From NCBI RefSeq assembly GCF_016757215.1, contig NZ_JAESIY010000005.1, forward strand, positions 310,001 through 374,000: DNA of 64,000 bases, in the 5' to 3' direction. The notes below the pieces were generated by a model, which saw nothing but the letters and a program-made list of their open reading frames with translations, made no database searches and was not told where the DNA came from. Below, one piece after another: positions 18,049-28,201 of the stretch. Position 1 is the first letter of the stretch. Each line of letters starts with the position of its first letter. Origin of the DNA: Fulvivirga sediminis (lineage in GTDB: Bacteria > Bacteroidota > Bacteroidia > Cytophagales > Cyclobacteriaceae). The position numbers and the translations under genes are program-made.

Positions 18049-19299
18049 CTATTTTATCAATTTATTAACCTTTTCTATCAATGGGTTTTGTATACACACT
18101 AAAAGTAAAAGCACAGGCAAAAAACCTACTTTATACCTAACCAAGGTTCCAAAATTTGGTGCGGAAAGTGCCAGAAAAACAGCCAGAATAAAACAATAGA
18201 AAATCGATGCCATCAAAACAGTATTTATTTTAGCATTACTCCATTTTTTTCTGAAAAAGGCCGCACCTACCAAAATAAACAAAATAAGATTTTCGAACCC
18301 AGCCAATATTTTCAGCCAATAAGTGCTCTCTGCTAATAATGGTCTAAATAAACCTGCAAATAGAGCCTGGGGTACATGAACGGCCAGGCTTGAAAAATCA
18401 GGATTTAACTTTCCGTAATGAATCACGTCCTCTACTTCTGAAATTTGATGATACAGGTAGTAATTATCCACTATCACTGCCGCCAGGCGTTCTAGATAAA
18501 AATTAGGATGAAGTCGGGTTATTCCTAGGGTAAGAATTATTAGTAGTAAAGAAAAAATAAAGACAGAACTCCATAGCGACCTATTGCCTATCATTTGGCT
18601 CACTAGTTGAAAGCATATAATTACTAAAATCATAAGCAACAGCACGCCACAATAGTAATATTTCACCTGCCACAACAGCCAAAGCATACAAAGGCCCCTG
18701 ATAATAGGAAGCAGACCTGGCCTTTGATTTTGAAAATACCACTTAAGAAATGTACCTAAAATATAGCTAAGTGCTCCGATAGCTACGGCTTCTTTCAACA
18801 ACCCAGAGCTCCAGAAAACCAATGATGGCCAAAAGAACAATGAAAGGCAGATCGCCAGCCTATTGCCAGGAAAAATATAGATAACCGTTTTAGCTAAAAA
18901 AAGCACCCCTGAAAATGCCAACAACGAAAGGAATATTGAAGTACACCAAAAATTGCTATATGTAAAAATGTTTACAATACTAACCAGCTTAGACATAAAC
19001 ACTATTCCAGGCTGACCTTGAAACCCAGTATAGACCATTTTGCCCCATAAAATATCCCAGTAATCTGACGGAGCCGTGAACAAGAGCTGAGTTAAAGCAC
19101 TGCCATTTTCAAAGTAATTGATAATATCTCCACCTTCATAATAGTAAAGATACAGGCACCCTAACGCCAAGGTAGTGATGAATTTAAAAGCCACTGCAGA
19201 AAAGAAAACCTGCCTGCCTAAAAAGTGATATTGATAATACAGCTTTCTAATAATGAAGCCTATCAAGATGAGATCAAGGATAAATATAAATACACTCAC
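18049..19299 (-). CDS. Polytopic membrane protein, possibly polysaccharide polymerase or glycosyltransferase-like
   Basis: 416 aa with roughly ten hydrophobic helices and few charged loops. After helix 2 there is an acidic motif YYEGGDIINYF and a large extracytoplasmic loop, reminiscent of membrane glycosyltransferases and O-antigen polymerases, but no diagnostic signature is present. It overlaps the DUF2851 gene upstream by 4 bp (ATGA), so the two are translationally coupled, and the NeuD-like acyltransferase follows 16 bp later. Function inferred only from topology and neighbours. Confidence 0.75.
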   Translation of the reverse strand: MSVFIFILDLILIGFIIRKLYYQYHFLGRQVFFSAVAFKFITTLALGCLYLYYYEGGDIINYFENGSALTQLLFTAPSDYWDILWGKMVYTGFQGQPGIVFMSKLVSIVNIFTYSNFWCTSIFLSLLAFSGVLFLAKTVIYIFPGNRLAICLSLFFWPSLVFWSSGLLKEAVAIGALSYILGTFLKWYFQNQRPGLLPIIRGLCMLWLLWQVKYYYCGVLLLMILVIICFQLVSQMIGNRSLWSSVFIFSLLLIILTLGITRLHPNFYLERLAAVIVDNYYLYHQISEVEDVIHYGKLNPDFSSLAVHVPQALFAGLFRPLLAESTYWLKILAGFENLILFILVGAAFFRKKWSNAKINTVLMASIFYCFILAVFLALSAPNFGTLVRYKVGFLPVLLLLVCIQNPLIEKVNKLIK

Positions 19300-20573
19300 T
19301 TGCCTCTAACCAATGAAAGCCCCATGCTGCAAGAAAGGCACCTCCTCCTTTTACAATAATTATTATATAACTGAATGAGCGCCTGACTATCATAAGCAGA
19401 CAGAGGCTTTCTATCCAGATTTGTCCAGATATCTAAGATTTTATTTTTTTCACTTTTAATTTTCTCCAGCAGAGCTATTGCCTTATCTACGTAAACGTTG
19501 TTATCCATATAAGTACCATAAGCGAAGAGCAAGGGTACTACAGTATTGATGAGTATATTATCTATACTAGCCTGCCCAATCTCATGGCCACTCTTAGCGG
19601 CTACCTTACCCCATTGATAATGATTTTTCCAGTAGTCAGTCAATGGATATTTAAAGATTGATGCTGCACCAGAAGTATCGCTGATGTTGAGAAATTTATT
19701 AAAAAGATGCAGGTTATTGGTTAGAATTTGACTCAGCTGAGCCAGCCTCACAGTAGGAAAGTTAGCCGGTCTTAGCCTAAGGAGTTTCCAATGAGCCTCC
19801 GTAAGATTTTGCTCCAAGGAATATTTGTTTTTTAAAAAGGCATATTCCTTTTTTAGCTCATCCTGATAGGGTTCATCCAAATCATCGTCAAACAAACATG
19901 CCTGTCCAAATAGTAATGCTTCTACCTGCAAGGGACTATCAGCGTGCTTCCTTATTATTTTATATGGCAATGATTTCGCCAGTTCATAAAAGGCCTCTGA
20001 ATTTATTTTAAAACCCATATTTCGACACAAAAGTCGGTAAGCAGTTTCTTCCCAGTCATTATTATTAGCCTCCAGTGCCTCTATTACCAGAGCTGCCTTT
20101 TGCTGCATCCTTTCGGCCAAAGCTTTATCAAGCATAGTGACCCAGGTAATATCAGAAACCTGGTGTAACTGCTCCTGACATGGTATTTTATAAGGATTAT
20201 TAATAAGGTGCTTATAGTTGAGAATCAATTTTTCATCAACTCTGTTTTTCAATTCGATGGTGGGAATTAATGAGCCATCTGTTCTTTGCACTGGTTTATC
20301 ATTATCCCAGACTACATGCAGTATCACATTATCATAAGCCTGATCGGTATGATGCCCGTGCTGTCGCCATTCAGAAGCCTTAACATGCAGCTCCACCTGG
20401 CCATTCCACTGCAAACCTGCCACTATTATTTTAGCCTCTTTAAAATCAGGACCGGCGTCTGTATTGTGCACACCCGGGAACAACACATTAACCATCTGAT
20501 GATCCCGGGTAGCTAGTTCGGTTTTATCAAAATATTGAAATTTCCATATAAAGTGAAGAAAGGCTTCCTCCAT
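19296..20573 (-). CDS. DUF2851 family protein
   Basis: 425 aa. The opening EEAFLHFIWKFQYFDKTEL, then PGVHNTDAGPDFKEAKI and GQVELHVKASEWRQHGH, is the signature of DUF2851, a conserved Bacteroidota protein of unknown function. The VELH-x(n)-W-x-H pattern with several conserved His and Asp hints at a nuclease- or metal-type active site, but this is speculative. The tail holds a small Cys cluster (CKRRRCLSCSMG). It overlaps pyrF by one base upstream and the membrane protein by 4 bp downstream, so the three are one transcript. Confidence 0.85.
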   Translation of the reverse strand: MEEAFLHFIWKFQYFDKTELATRDHQMVNVLFPGVHNTDAGPDFKEAKIIVAGLQWNGQVELHVKASEWRQHGHHTDQAYDNVILHVVWDNDKPVQRTDGSLIPTIELKNRVDEKLILNYKHLINNPYKIPCQEQLHQVSDITWVTMLDKALAERMQQKAALVIEALEANNNDWEETAYRLLCRNMGFKINSEAFYELAKSLPYKIIRKHADSPLQVEALLFGQACLFDDDLDEPYQDELKKEYAFLKNKYSLEQNLTEAHWKLLRLRPANFPTVRLAQLSQILTNNLHLFNKFLNISDTSGAASIFKYPLTDYWKNHYQWGKVAAKSGHEIGQASIDNILINTVVPLLFAYGTYMDNNVYVDKAIALLEKIKSEKNKILDIWTNLDRKPLSAYDSQALIQLYNNYCKRRRCLSCSMGLSLVRGK

Positions 20574-21397
20574 TAAACAGTTTTAAACTCCGCCAAATAT
20601 TGCTCCATTTGCTGTTGGAGTGCTTGCGCCTCCTTACCCGCGGCTTCGGCAAAATCTTCTTCTTTAGAAGCGTAAATAATGCCTCTTGAGGAATTTACCA
20701 ATAAACCACAGTCTTTATTCATACCATATTTAGACACCTCTTCTAAGCTACCTCCTTGCGCGCCAACACCGGGCACCAAAAAGAAGTTATCAGGGGCTAT
20801 TTCTCTTATCTGCCCTATTTTATCTGCCCTTGTAGCTCCTACTACAAACATTAGCTGATCATCAGTAGCCCACTGCCTGCTTTTCCTTATTACCTCTTCA
20901 TAAAAAGCCGTATCGTGTTCTCTATTGGTCATTAACTGAAAATCATTACTTCCCTGATTAGATGTATGAGCTAATAAAATAACCCATTTTCCAGGAAAAT
21001 CCAGGAAAGGAGACACAGAATCTTCACCCATGTAAGGAGCTACTGTAATAGAGTCAAAATCCATGTTTTCAAAAAAAGCCTTAGCGTACAGCTTAGAGGT
21101 ATTACCGATGTCTCCTCGCTTAGCGTCGGCTATAGTGAAAATGTCTTTTGGAATATACTCAACTGTTTTCTCCAAACTTTGCCATCCCTTTGCTCCTAAG
21201 GCTTCATAAAAAGCAATATTGGGCTTATAAGCAACAGCAAAATCCTTAGTTGCATCTATAATGCACTTGTTAAACTCGAAGATAGGGTCTTCATACTCTA
21301 GCAGAAATTGAGGAATTTTTTCCAGGTCTGTGTCTAGGCCAACACATAAGTATGATTTCTTTTGACGTATTTGGGATATCAGTTCGGCTTTATTCAT
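20573..21397 (-). CDS. pyrF: Orotidine 5'-phosphate decarboxylase
   Basis: 274 aa, the longer type-2 form common in Bacteroidota. It decarboxylates OMP to UMP, the last step of de novo pyrimidine synthesis. [12 protein letters not shown] (substrate-binding Asp), [11 protein letters not shown], the catalytic [10 protein letters not shown] segment and the C-terminal phosphate site VPGVGAQGG are all present. It leads the run pyrF-DUF2851-membrane protein-neuD-like with one-base and 4-bp overlaps. pyrD lies 3.5 kb upstream. Confidence 0.96.
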   Translation of the reverse strand: MNKAELISQIRQKKSYLCVGLDTDLEKIPQFLLEYEDPIFEFNKCIIDATKDFAVAYKPNIAFYEALGAKGWQSLEKTVEYIPKDIFTIADAKRGDIGNTSKLYAKAFFENMDFDSITVAPYMGEDSVSPFLDFPGKWVILLAHTSNQGSNDFQLMTNREHDTAFYEEVIRKSRQWATDDQLMFVVGATRADKIGQIREIAPDNFFLVPGVGAQGGSLEEVSKYGMNKDCGLLVNSSRGIIYASKEEDFAEAAGKEAQALQQQMEQYLAEFKTV

Positions 21398-21409
21398 ATA
21401 AGCAAAAAT

Positions 21410-21437
21410 AAAAAAAGGGTGTTAATACACCCTTTTT
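21410..21437 (-). terminator. Terminator after the lolA-like gene
   Basis: AAAAAGGGTGTT / AACACCCTTTTT-type stem just beyond the stop of the LolA-like gene on the minus strand, upstream of pyrF. Confidence 0.8.
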
Positions 21438-21458
21438 ATCTTATATGTTTTTAGTAAT

Positions 21459-22103
21459 CTATCTCAAATCAATTACTTCTACGCCAGGATATTTAGAAGT
21501 ATCGAAAGCAAAGAATGAATCTTTAGGGTTAATATTAGTCTTGAAATTCTTAATAGTGTATTCGTACTGATTTCCTGACTTATCAAACATTGTCCATCCT
21601 TTTAGGTTTTTAGTCTTCTGAGAGATAAATAGCTTAATTTTAAAAAACTGGGCATCTTTATCATTGGGCACCAAATCCACTTCAGCTACGGTTTCTCCAT
21701 TTTTAGAAGTTTCTGGGCTTACAAGCATATATTTATAACCACTTTTATAAGCCTCATAAATTTTTGAAGGAGAAATCTCGTCTTCAGAAGGGGTATAGTT
21801 ATCAATATTTACTTCGTTTACATCTGGTAGATAAGTCCAAACGGTACTGCCATTGTTAATAACAACCTGATCATCCATTTCCAACTTATACATATCACCT
21901 TTTACCGTGATTTTACCATTAAACTCCTCATTGATGTTGTCTACCTCATTAACCATAGCAGACGTGATATCAGCGCTATAAGCAGGTATCTGCTTCATTT
22001 TGGTGCTCATCGCATCTAATATTTGCTTGGCCTCAGGGTCTTTCTGAGCAAAAGCAACTATTCCTATTAGTACAAACATGAGGATGAAAGAAATCTTTTT
22101 CAT
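21459..22103 (-). CDS. LolA-like outer-membrane lipoprotein carrier
   Basis: 214 aa with signal peptide (ISFILMFVLIGIVAFAQK). The mature protein opens AKQILDAMSTKMKQI and continues as a beta-rich half-barrel with EFNGKITVKGDMYKLEMDDQ, typical of LolA/DUF4292-type periplasmic lipoprotein chaperones. Inferred role: carrying lipoproteins from the inner to the outer membrane. It follows ftsK by 120 bp, a gene order (ftsK-lolA) I recall from many bacteria including Bacteroidota. It is closed by its own terminator. Confidence 0.85.
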   Translation of the reverse strand: MKKISFILMFVLIGIVAFAQKDPEAKQILDAMSTKMKQIPAYSADITSAMVNEVDNINEEFNGKITVKGDMYKLEMDDQVVINNGSTVWTYLPDVNEVNIDNYTPSEDEISPSKIYEAYKSGYKYMLVSPETSKNGETVAEVDLVPNDKDAQFFKIKLFISQKTKNLKGWTMFDKSGNQYEYTIKNFKTNINPKDSFFAFDTSKYPGVEVIDLR

Positions 22104-22223
22104 TACAGTATGGTTCTTATTTAAATTTTAAATCTCAACATAGCGTGCAAAGGTAGAAAAATATATATGGGAGGCACAAGAAATGCCATTTTTCCCATTT
22201 ATAACAATTAAACCGTACGCTGG

Positions 22224-24695
22224 TTATAGATCACTCAATAACTGTTCCAAACTGTATTCATCCGACACTAAAACTTCACGAGCCTTGCTTCCTTCGAATG
22301 GACCAACGATACCAGCGGCCTCTAACTGATCTATAATCCTACCCGCACGATTGTATCCAAGCTTTAATTTTCTTTGAATAAGTGAAGTACTTCCTTGCTG
22401 ATGCAACACGATAAGCCTGGCAGCATCATCAAAAAGAGCATCTCTATCTGCCAGGTCTACCTCTCCTACAGCAGAACTTTCGTCATCACCTACATACTCC
22501 GGCAATAGATATGCTGATTCATACCCTCTTTGTTCTCCGATATATTCACATATTCTTTCCACCTCCGGAGTATCTACAAAGGCACACTGAAGACGGATCA
22601 TATCTGAACCTTGTGAAAGGAGCATATCTCCCATACCTATAAGCTGATCTGCCCCCCCGGTATCAAGAATTGTTCTAGAGTCAATTTTTGAGGTCACCCG
22701 GAATGATAAACGCGCAGGGAAGTTAGCTTTGATAATACCTGTAATAACGTTAACAGAAGGCCGCTGAGTAGCCACTACCAAGTGAATACCGATAGCCCTC
22801 GCCAGCTGAGCCAGTCTGGCAATAGGGGTCTCTACCTCTTTACCTGCTGTCATCATCAAATCAGCTAACTCATCTATTACTAATACTATATAAGGTAAGA
22901 AACGGTGACCCTTTTCAGGGTTAAGTCTCCTATTTATAAATTTGGCATTATACTCTTTAAGATTTCTGGACCCTGCATCTTTAAGCAAATCATAGCGGTT
23001 ATCCATTTCTATACACAACGAATTGAGCGTATTTACCACCTTTTTTGTATCGGTAATAATAGCTTCTTCAGTGTTTGGCAACTTAGCCAAGAAGTGTCTC
23101 TCTATCTTATTAAAAAGGGTAAGTTCCACTTTTTTAGGATCTACCAATACTAACTTAAGCTGTGATGGATGCTTTTTATATAGCAAACTAGTAAGCAACA
23201 CGTTCAAACCTACTGACTTACCTTGCCCTGTAGCCCCTGCCATGAGTATGTGAGGCATCTTAGCCAGGTCTATTACGTGCACTTCATTAGATATAGTTCT
23301 ACCCAAGGCTACAGGAAGCTCCTTGTCACTCTTCATAAATTTCTCGGTAGAGAATACTGATTTAATCCCTACCATTTCCCTGTTTTCATTTGGCACTTCT
23401 ATACCAATGGTTCCTTTTCCAGGAATAGGCGCAATAATACGTATTCCCAAAGCGGCAAGAGAAAGCGCTATATCGTCTTCCAGGTTTTTAATTTTTGAAA
23501 TCTTCACCCCAGCTTCAGGCACTATCTCATATAAAGTTACAGTAGGCCCAATGGTAGCTTTAATACTGGATATGCCTATTTTGAAATTGACTAAGGTCTC
23601 AATGATTTTATCCTTATTCTGCTCCAGCTCTTCTTTAGTTACCTGAACCACGCCTGTATCAAAATCATCTAACAATTGTAGCGAAGGATATTTATAAGAT
23701 CCTAAGTCTAAAGTAGGATCATAGTTTTCCTGCACAGAGGCTGTGTTTTCCTTATTCACGTCGGCATCTACAGAAAAAACAGGCTCCTCTGCTTCCACTT
23801 TCTTGCGTTCTGGCAAAGTTACATCAAGCTCTAATCCAGGGTTACTCTCTTTTTTAGGTGTATTGACAGGTCTTTGTTCTAAGACCACTTCGTTTTTCTT
23901 AGGAGGTTCTTCTTCCTGTTTCTTCACCACAGGCTTTATTTCTTCTGTCTTATCCGGCCAGTTATCTTTCTCATCTACATAGCCTTCTAATTTTTCATCA
24001 GCGGCAGCCTTACCACTAAGTCCCTTCTCAATATCCTCTACCCCATCTTTTATTTTGCCTTTAAAACCTAAGATGGTAGTAACATTAAAGAAGTAGATAA
24101 TAAACGCTATTAATGAGAAAATAAGTAACAGGATAGTACCCCATCCAATTAACCCTTCTAGTACTATGGATAATTGATAACCAATGCCTCCACTCAAAAA
24201 GCCCCATTCTGAAACACCTTCAGTACTAAATACGAGATACCCTAATAAAATGCTTAACCAGATAGTAAAGAACAAACTAAACACCAGCATAGAATAGATA
24301 GAGATCAGCTGTTTTCTGAATACTATTTTGTACCCCACAATGAACAGTAATGGCGGAGTAAAGAAGGCAGCTAGACCAAACCAACGGAATATAAAATAAT
24401 GAGAAAGATAAGCGCCTGAAGATCCCAGCCAGTTTTCGGCTTCTCTGCCTGACTCTATTATCCCAGTTTGCCCAATCGCTTCCACCACACTCTGATCTGC
24501 CTTACCTGTAAAAAGGTAAGAGATAAAGGCTGTAAGTAAAAATAGAGAACTAATAAGTAGAAAGAAACCAAAAGTCAGGTGAAAACGCCTGTCTTTTAAA
24601 AAGCTTATTTTGAAATTGAACTTGAGCTTTTTACTGCTCTTTTCCTTTTTCTTAGTTTGCTTAAATGTATTTGATTTATATGTGTTTTTGGCCAT
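22224..24695 (-). CDS. ftsK: DNA translocase FtsK/SpoIIIE
   Basis: 823 aa. Four N-terminal membrane helices (about 40-65, 95-120, 125-150, 175-205) anchor it at the division septum. A charged E/K/P-rich linker follows, then the RecA-like motor with Walker A GATGQGKS (487-494) and Walker B IVLVIDELADLM. The C-terminal winged-helix gamma domain (RKLKLGYNRAGRIIDQLEA) recognises polar DNA motifs and activates XerCD. It pumps chromosome ends into daughter cells at division. xerD is 3.5 kb away on the same strand. Length is typical for the phylum. Confidence 0.97.
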   Translation of the reverse strand: MAKNTYKSNTFKQTKKKEKSSKKLKFNFKISFLKDRRFHLTFGFFLLISSLFLLTAFISYLFTGKADQSVVEAIGQTGIIESGREAENWLGSSGAYLSHYFIFRWFGLAAFFTPPLLFIVGYKIVFRKQLISIYSMLVFSLFFTIWLSILLGYLVFSTEGVSEWGFLSGGIGYQLSIVLEGLIGWGTILLLIFSLIAFIIYFFNVTTILGFKGKIKDGVEDIEKGLSGKAAADEKLEGYVDEKDNWPDKTEEIKPVVKKQEEEPPKKNEVVLEQRPVNTPKKESNPGLELDVTLPERKKVEAEEPVFSVDADVNKENTASVQENYDPTLDLGSYKYPSLQLLDDFDTGVVQVTKEELEQNKDKIIETLVNFKIGISSIKATIGPTVTLYEIVPEAGVKISKIKNLEDDIALSLAALGIRIIAPIPGKGTIGIEVPNENREMVGIKSVFSTEKFMKSDKELPVALGRTISNEVHVIDLAKMPHILMAGATGQGKSVGLNVLLTSLLYKKHPSQLKLVLVDPKKVELTLFNKIERHFLAKLPNTEEAIITDTKKVVNTLNSLCIEMDNRYDLLKDAGSRNLKEYNAKFINRRLNPEKGHRFLPYIVLVIDELADLMMTAGKEVETPIARLAQLARAIGIHLVVATQRPSVNVITGIIKANFPARLSFRVTSKIDSRTILDTGGADQLIGMGDMLLSQGSDMIRLQCAFVDTPEVERICEYIGEQRGYESAYLLPEYVGDDESSAVGEVDLADRDALFDDAARLIVLHQQGSTSLIQRKLKLGYNRAGRIIDQLEAAGIVGPFEGSKAREVLVSDEYSLEQLLSDL

Positions 24696-24857
24696 GTTAT
24701 AAAAAAGACAAAGCTAATGAAAAATTAACGCCATATCCAGACAAAAAATGTAAGTAGCTAGTTCATTATCTCCACAGATCTGTATGTGCAGTACTGCTTT
24801 CAAATGTGATGAACTCATTCATCCTTTATCTCAAAATGTAAAATATAATACTTAAAA

Positions 24858-25898
24858 TCAACCCTTTACGCGAGACACCAGGACTTTATTAATTTGTTTT
24901 ATCAAAGCAGGTCCTTCATAGATAAATCCTGTATATACCTGAATGAGTGAGGCACCTGCATCTATTTTCTCCAATGCATCTTGAGCGGACATAATGCCCC
25001 CTACTGATATGATAGGAAACTCTTGGCCCAGCTTGCCTCTCAAAAATCTCAGTATCTGCGTAGACCGCTGAGTAAGCGGCTTACCACTAAGCCCGCCAGC
25101 TCCAATCTCTTCTACTAGCTTTTGAGAAGTTTTCAACCCTTCTCTGGAAATAGTAGTATTATGAGCTATTAAACCATCTAATTGCACTTCCTTTACAATA
25201 TCCACAATATCTTCTAGCTGACCTTCGGTTAAATCAGGAGCTATTTTTAAGAGTATAGGCTTAGGCTTTTCTTTTGTCAAATTCAGGTTAATCACTGCTT
25301 TCAGCAGTTTGGTAAGCGGTTCTTTATCCTGCAGTTCTCTAAGGTTAGGAGTGTTAGGAGAACTCACATTAAGCGTAAAATAATCAACCACCGGGTATAA
25401 AGTCTCAAAGCAGTATTCATAATCTTCAAAAGCCTTTTCATTAGGCGTGACTTTATTTTTTCCGATATTTCCTCCAACGATTACATCAGACTTCCGCTTT
25501 TTCAACCTCTCTACAGCGGCTATTGCTCCATCATTATTAAACCCCATGCGGTTAATAATGGCCTTGTCTTGTGGCAAACGAAACAAGCGGGGCTTATCAT
25601 TACCGGGCTGCCCTTTCGGCGTAACGGTGCCTATCTCAATATGTCCGAACCCCAGGCAAGCCAGTTCATCAATTATTTTAGCATCTTTATCAAAACCTGC
25701 AGCAAGACCTACCGGATTTTTAAAGCGGATACCAAAAAGCTCTCTCTCCAAACTTTGGTGCTCATAACAAAACATACTCCTCCATATACCCTTAACACCT
25801 GGTAATGGACTAAGCTTTTTTAATAGACTAAAAGTAGAATGATGTACTTTTTCAGGATCAGCCTTGAACAACAAGGGCCTTATTAAAGATTTATACAC
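24858..25898 (-). CDS. pyrD: Dihydroorotate dehydrogenase (quinone), class 2
   Basis: 346 aa. The N-terminal helical extension [20 protein letters not shown] marks the membrane-associated class 2 enzyme. FMN and orotate-site motifs are clear: [33 protein letters not shown] (catalytic Ser), [10 protein letters not shown] and [17 protein letters not shown]. It oxidises dihydroorotate to orotate and passes electrons to quinone. Separated by ~160 bp from ftsK; no terminator is obvious in that gap. Confidence 0.96.
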   Translation of the reverse strand: MYKSLIRPLLFKADPEKVHHSTFSLLKKLSPLPGVKGIWRSMFCYEHQSLERELFGIRFKNPVGLAAGFDKDAKIIDELACLGFGHIEIGTVTPKGQPGNDKPRLFRLPQDKAIINRMGFNNDGAIAAVERLKKRKSDVIVGGNIGKNKVTPNEKAFEDYEYCFETLYPVVDYFTLNVSSPNTPNLRELQDKEPLTKLLKAVINLNLTKEKPKPILLKIAPDLTEGQLEDIVDIVKEVQLDGLIAHNTTISREGLKTSQKLVEEIGAGGLSGKPLTQRSTQILRFLRGKLGQEFPIISVGGIMSAQDALEKIDAGASLIQVYTGFIYEGPALIKQINKVLVSRVKG

Positions 25899-25985
25899 TG
25901 GATAAGGATTAATTATTTTGCAGTTGCAAAGATAGCATAATGAGAAACCTTCACCATCAAATTCATAAAAAGCACCTTTACTTTT

Positions 25986-27047
25986 CTATTGATTGTCTAA
26001 ACTGACGTCTAATTGCTTTTGTACGAACTCCTTCTCCATGTCGGCCAGTTTAGTAGATCTTTCTTTAACGCTGGAATTAGCAGCGGCCATCACTTCTGTT
26101 TTTTGAAGGAAAAAGCTATGCTCCTCTACGCTAAGTAAATGATCATAAGGGCCTCTACCTGAAATTAGCTTCACAAAAATAGGTGCTGTTTCTATAGCTA
26201 TAAAAAGAAGAATAATAAATAGGTTAGCCATATAAATCGCATCACTTTCGCTAGTAAGCCGATCCAACGCTTCCATCCTGGCAGCAGGACCATCCAGTTT
26301 ACTTTGTTCAAGCTCATGCATATCTCCTTTCATCTCCGCATCCAAAGCCATTAACTCTTTAGATTTTTGTGCTATTAAAGCATTATTCTGAGTTGATAAT
26401 TCTTGTAATTCGGCATCAACGCGATCAGCATTTTCCTTTTTGATCTGATAAATAGGCCCAGGGTTTCTTTTGCCTGTACCTCCAGTACCATCAGCCTCCT
26501 GCTGTGCTATTCTTCTCAATTCATTTCTTCGATTTTCTTTAGCCAGAATTTCCCCCTTCAATTCATTTATTTCTGAAACCAACAGCTGCCTCTGAGAAGT
26601 AAAACGTGAAGCCACCTGACCTTCCTGCCTGGCAAATAGCTCCTGTTCCATCACACTGAGCTCTCCTTTAATCTCATTTTCAAAAATCTTCATCTCTAAC
26701 GGCTTGGCTATAACTAAAGAAATAAGAAGAGCCAAAATTATTCTTGGAGTAGCCAACATAAACTCCTTAAAAGGCTTCCCTTTTTTTCGCATACTGGAAA
26801 CCACGTATCTATCCAAGTTAAGAATCATTAAGCCCCAAATGAGTCCAAACGCTACCGACCACCAAGGATTAGCTGTAATTGTAAATAAAGCATAACCACC
26901 TGCAAGGGCTGCAAAAAGCCCGGTGAAGAATATAGTAGCCCCTACGCCTACATATTTAGTGCTATCTGTTGGGCATTTTTCCAGCAACTTTATATTAGCC
27001 CCTGAGCAATGCCAGAAAAACATTTTCAGTTTATTCATGAATTTCAA
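25986..27047 (-). CDS. DUF4407 membrane protein with coiled coil
   Basis: 353 aa. The opening FFWHCSGANIKLLEKCP and three early membrane helices (about 30-55, 60-82, 95-118), a long charged coiled-coil domain (about 125-265) and a fourth helix near 272-292 match DUF4407. NLDRYVVSSMRKKGK after helix 2 is typical. Function is unknown; a scaffold or mechanosensing role has been guessed for similar layouts, but nothing here proves it. It stands alone between pyrD and a lipoprotein gene. Confidence 0.85.
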   Translation of the reverse strand: MKFMNKLKMFFWHCSGANIKLLEKCPTDSTKYVGVGATIFFTGLFAALAGGYALFTITANPWWSVAFGLIWGLMILNLDRYVVSSMRKKGKPFKEFMLATPRIILALLISLVIAKPLEMKIFENEIKGELSVMEQELFARQEGQVASRFTSQRQLLVSEINELKGEILAKENRRNELRRIAQQEADGTGGTGKRNPGPIYQIKKENADRVDAELQELSTQNNALIAQKSKELMALDAEMKGDMHELEQSKLDGPAARMEALDRLTSESDAIYMANLFIILLFIAIETAPIFVKLISGRGPYDHLLSVEEHSFFLQKTEVMAAANSSVKERSTKLADMEKEFVQKQLDVSLDNQ

Positions 27048-27216
27048 TCTAAATATTTTTTAGCAACCAATAGTATGCCAGCCATTAAAATAAGCCTAGA
27101 AGCTTATTTTAATGTTAAGATGTTCTATTATGAACATACGAGGTGTACGGTTTGTGAATTGCTTCAATTTATTAGTTTAAGGTTAAAAGTGTTTTTAGGC
27201 TTACAAATTAATTAAC

Positions 27217-28032
27217 TTAATCACGGTGATAGGTGCCTTTTGCGTAACCTTCTCCTAAGAGGGTATTGCTATCTTTAATTTCCAAAAGGAGATCACTTTT
27301 ATCAGTTTGTATTCTTATAAAATCATTATCAAGCACATAACTTGTTGGATATTTCAGCCCAAAAATCGCATCGATAACTACAACAGTTGTTCTTCCTTTA
27401 AACTCCAGCTTCTTATAAAAACGATTATCATTCGAAATGTAGGTTCCTTGTAGATACGCATATGAACGATAGTTTTTTCTTTCTACGGGAGGCATCGAAC
27501 TATATTCTGCCAAATACTTCTTAAGACTTTTAAATATTTCGGAGGAACCGGAAACATTGTAATTATCATCTACCCAAAACTCAAATGGTATATAATTAGA
27601 GTTTAGACTTTCTTCGTATTCATTCTTATTAATTAAGCTATCCATGGTAATCTTAGAAATTCTATCCTCATCTAAAGTATATGTTACACATTGAATGATT
27701 TTAGGATTAACTTCCAAAATTGAATCTAAAAGGTTTGTGACTTTTTCTTTAGTTTTCACCACACTATCTTCATAGTGAATTGAGTTAATATTATAACTAG
27801 TGTTAAGACTCATTAATGAATCTATCAATTCGAGATATTCCGTTTTAGAAAATTTCTTGCCGTTTGAATCAGTATAAATAAAGCGGTCTGACATCATATT
27901 TTGAGCCTTCAATAACTCCAAGTTATTAAGTGCGGACACAAATGACTGTACCCTGTCCTCTTTTGGAGGCTTACAGCTACCAAAACATAAAATCATTAAG
28001 AAAACAAACTGAATCCTAATTAATGCTTTCAT
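27217..28032 (-). CDS. Lipoprotein with NTF2-like region, unknown function
   Basis: 271 aa. Lipoprotein signal peptide with lipobox LCFGSCKPP (Cys at about 20). Residues 30-150 (VQSFVSALNNLELLKAQNMM, then a predicted alpha+beta region) look NTF2/SnoaL-like. The last ~80 residues form a separate beta-rich module (YLQGTYISNDNRF ... LLGEGYAKGTYHR). I do not recognise a named family. It is flanked by DUF4407 and xerD, both minus strand, with gaps of about 170 bp on each side that hold nothing I can identify. Confidence 0.7.
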   Translation of the reverse strand: MKALIRIQFVFLMILCFGSCKPPKEDRVQSFVSALNNLELLKAQNMMSDRFIYTDSNGKKFSKTEYLELIDSLMSLNTSYNINSIHYEDSVVKTKEKVTNLLDSILEVNPKIIQCVTYTLDEDRISKITMDSLINKNEYEESLNSNYIPFEFWVDDNYNVSGSSEIFKSLKKYLAEYSSMPPVERKNYRSYAYLQGTYISNDNRFYKKLEFKGRTTVVVIDAIFGLKYPTSYVLDNDFIRIQTDKSDLLLEIKDSNTLLGEGYAKGTYHRD

Positions 28033-28201
28033 TGAAAATTTATGTTAACATAAATAATTTAACACCAAATAAAGCAAATACAAAATAGGTGGAAGCTTTA
28101 GTTATAAAAAAGGAATTCCGTCTATAAACTTTTCTGATAGTACATTCACTTTTAGAGTGTATTCTTATTAAGTTCATAAGTAAGAATGCATTCATATACC
28201 A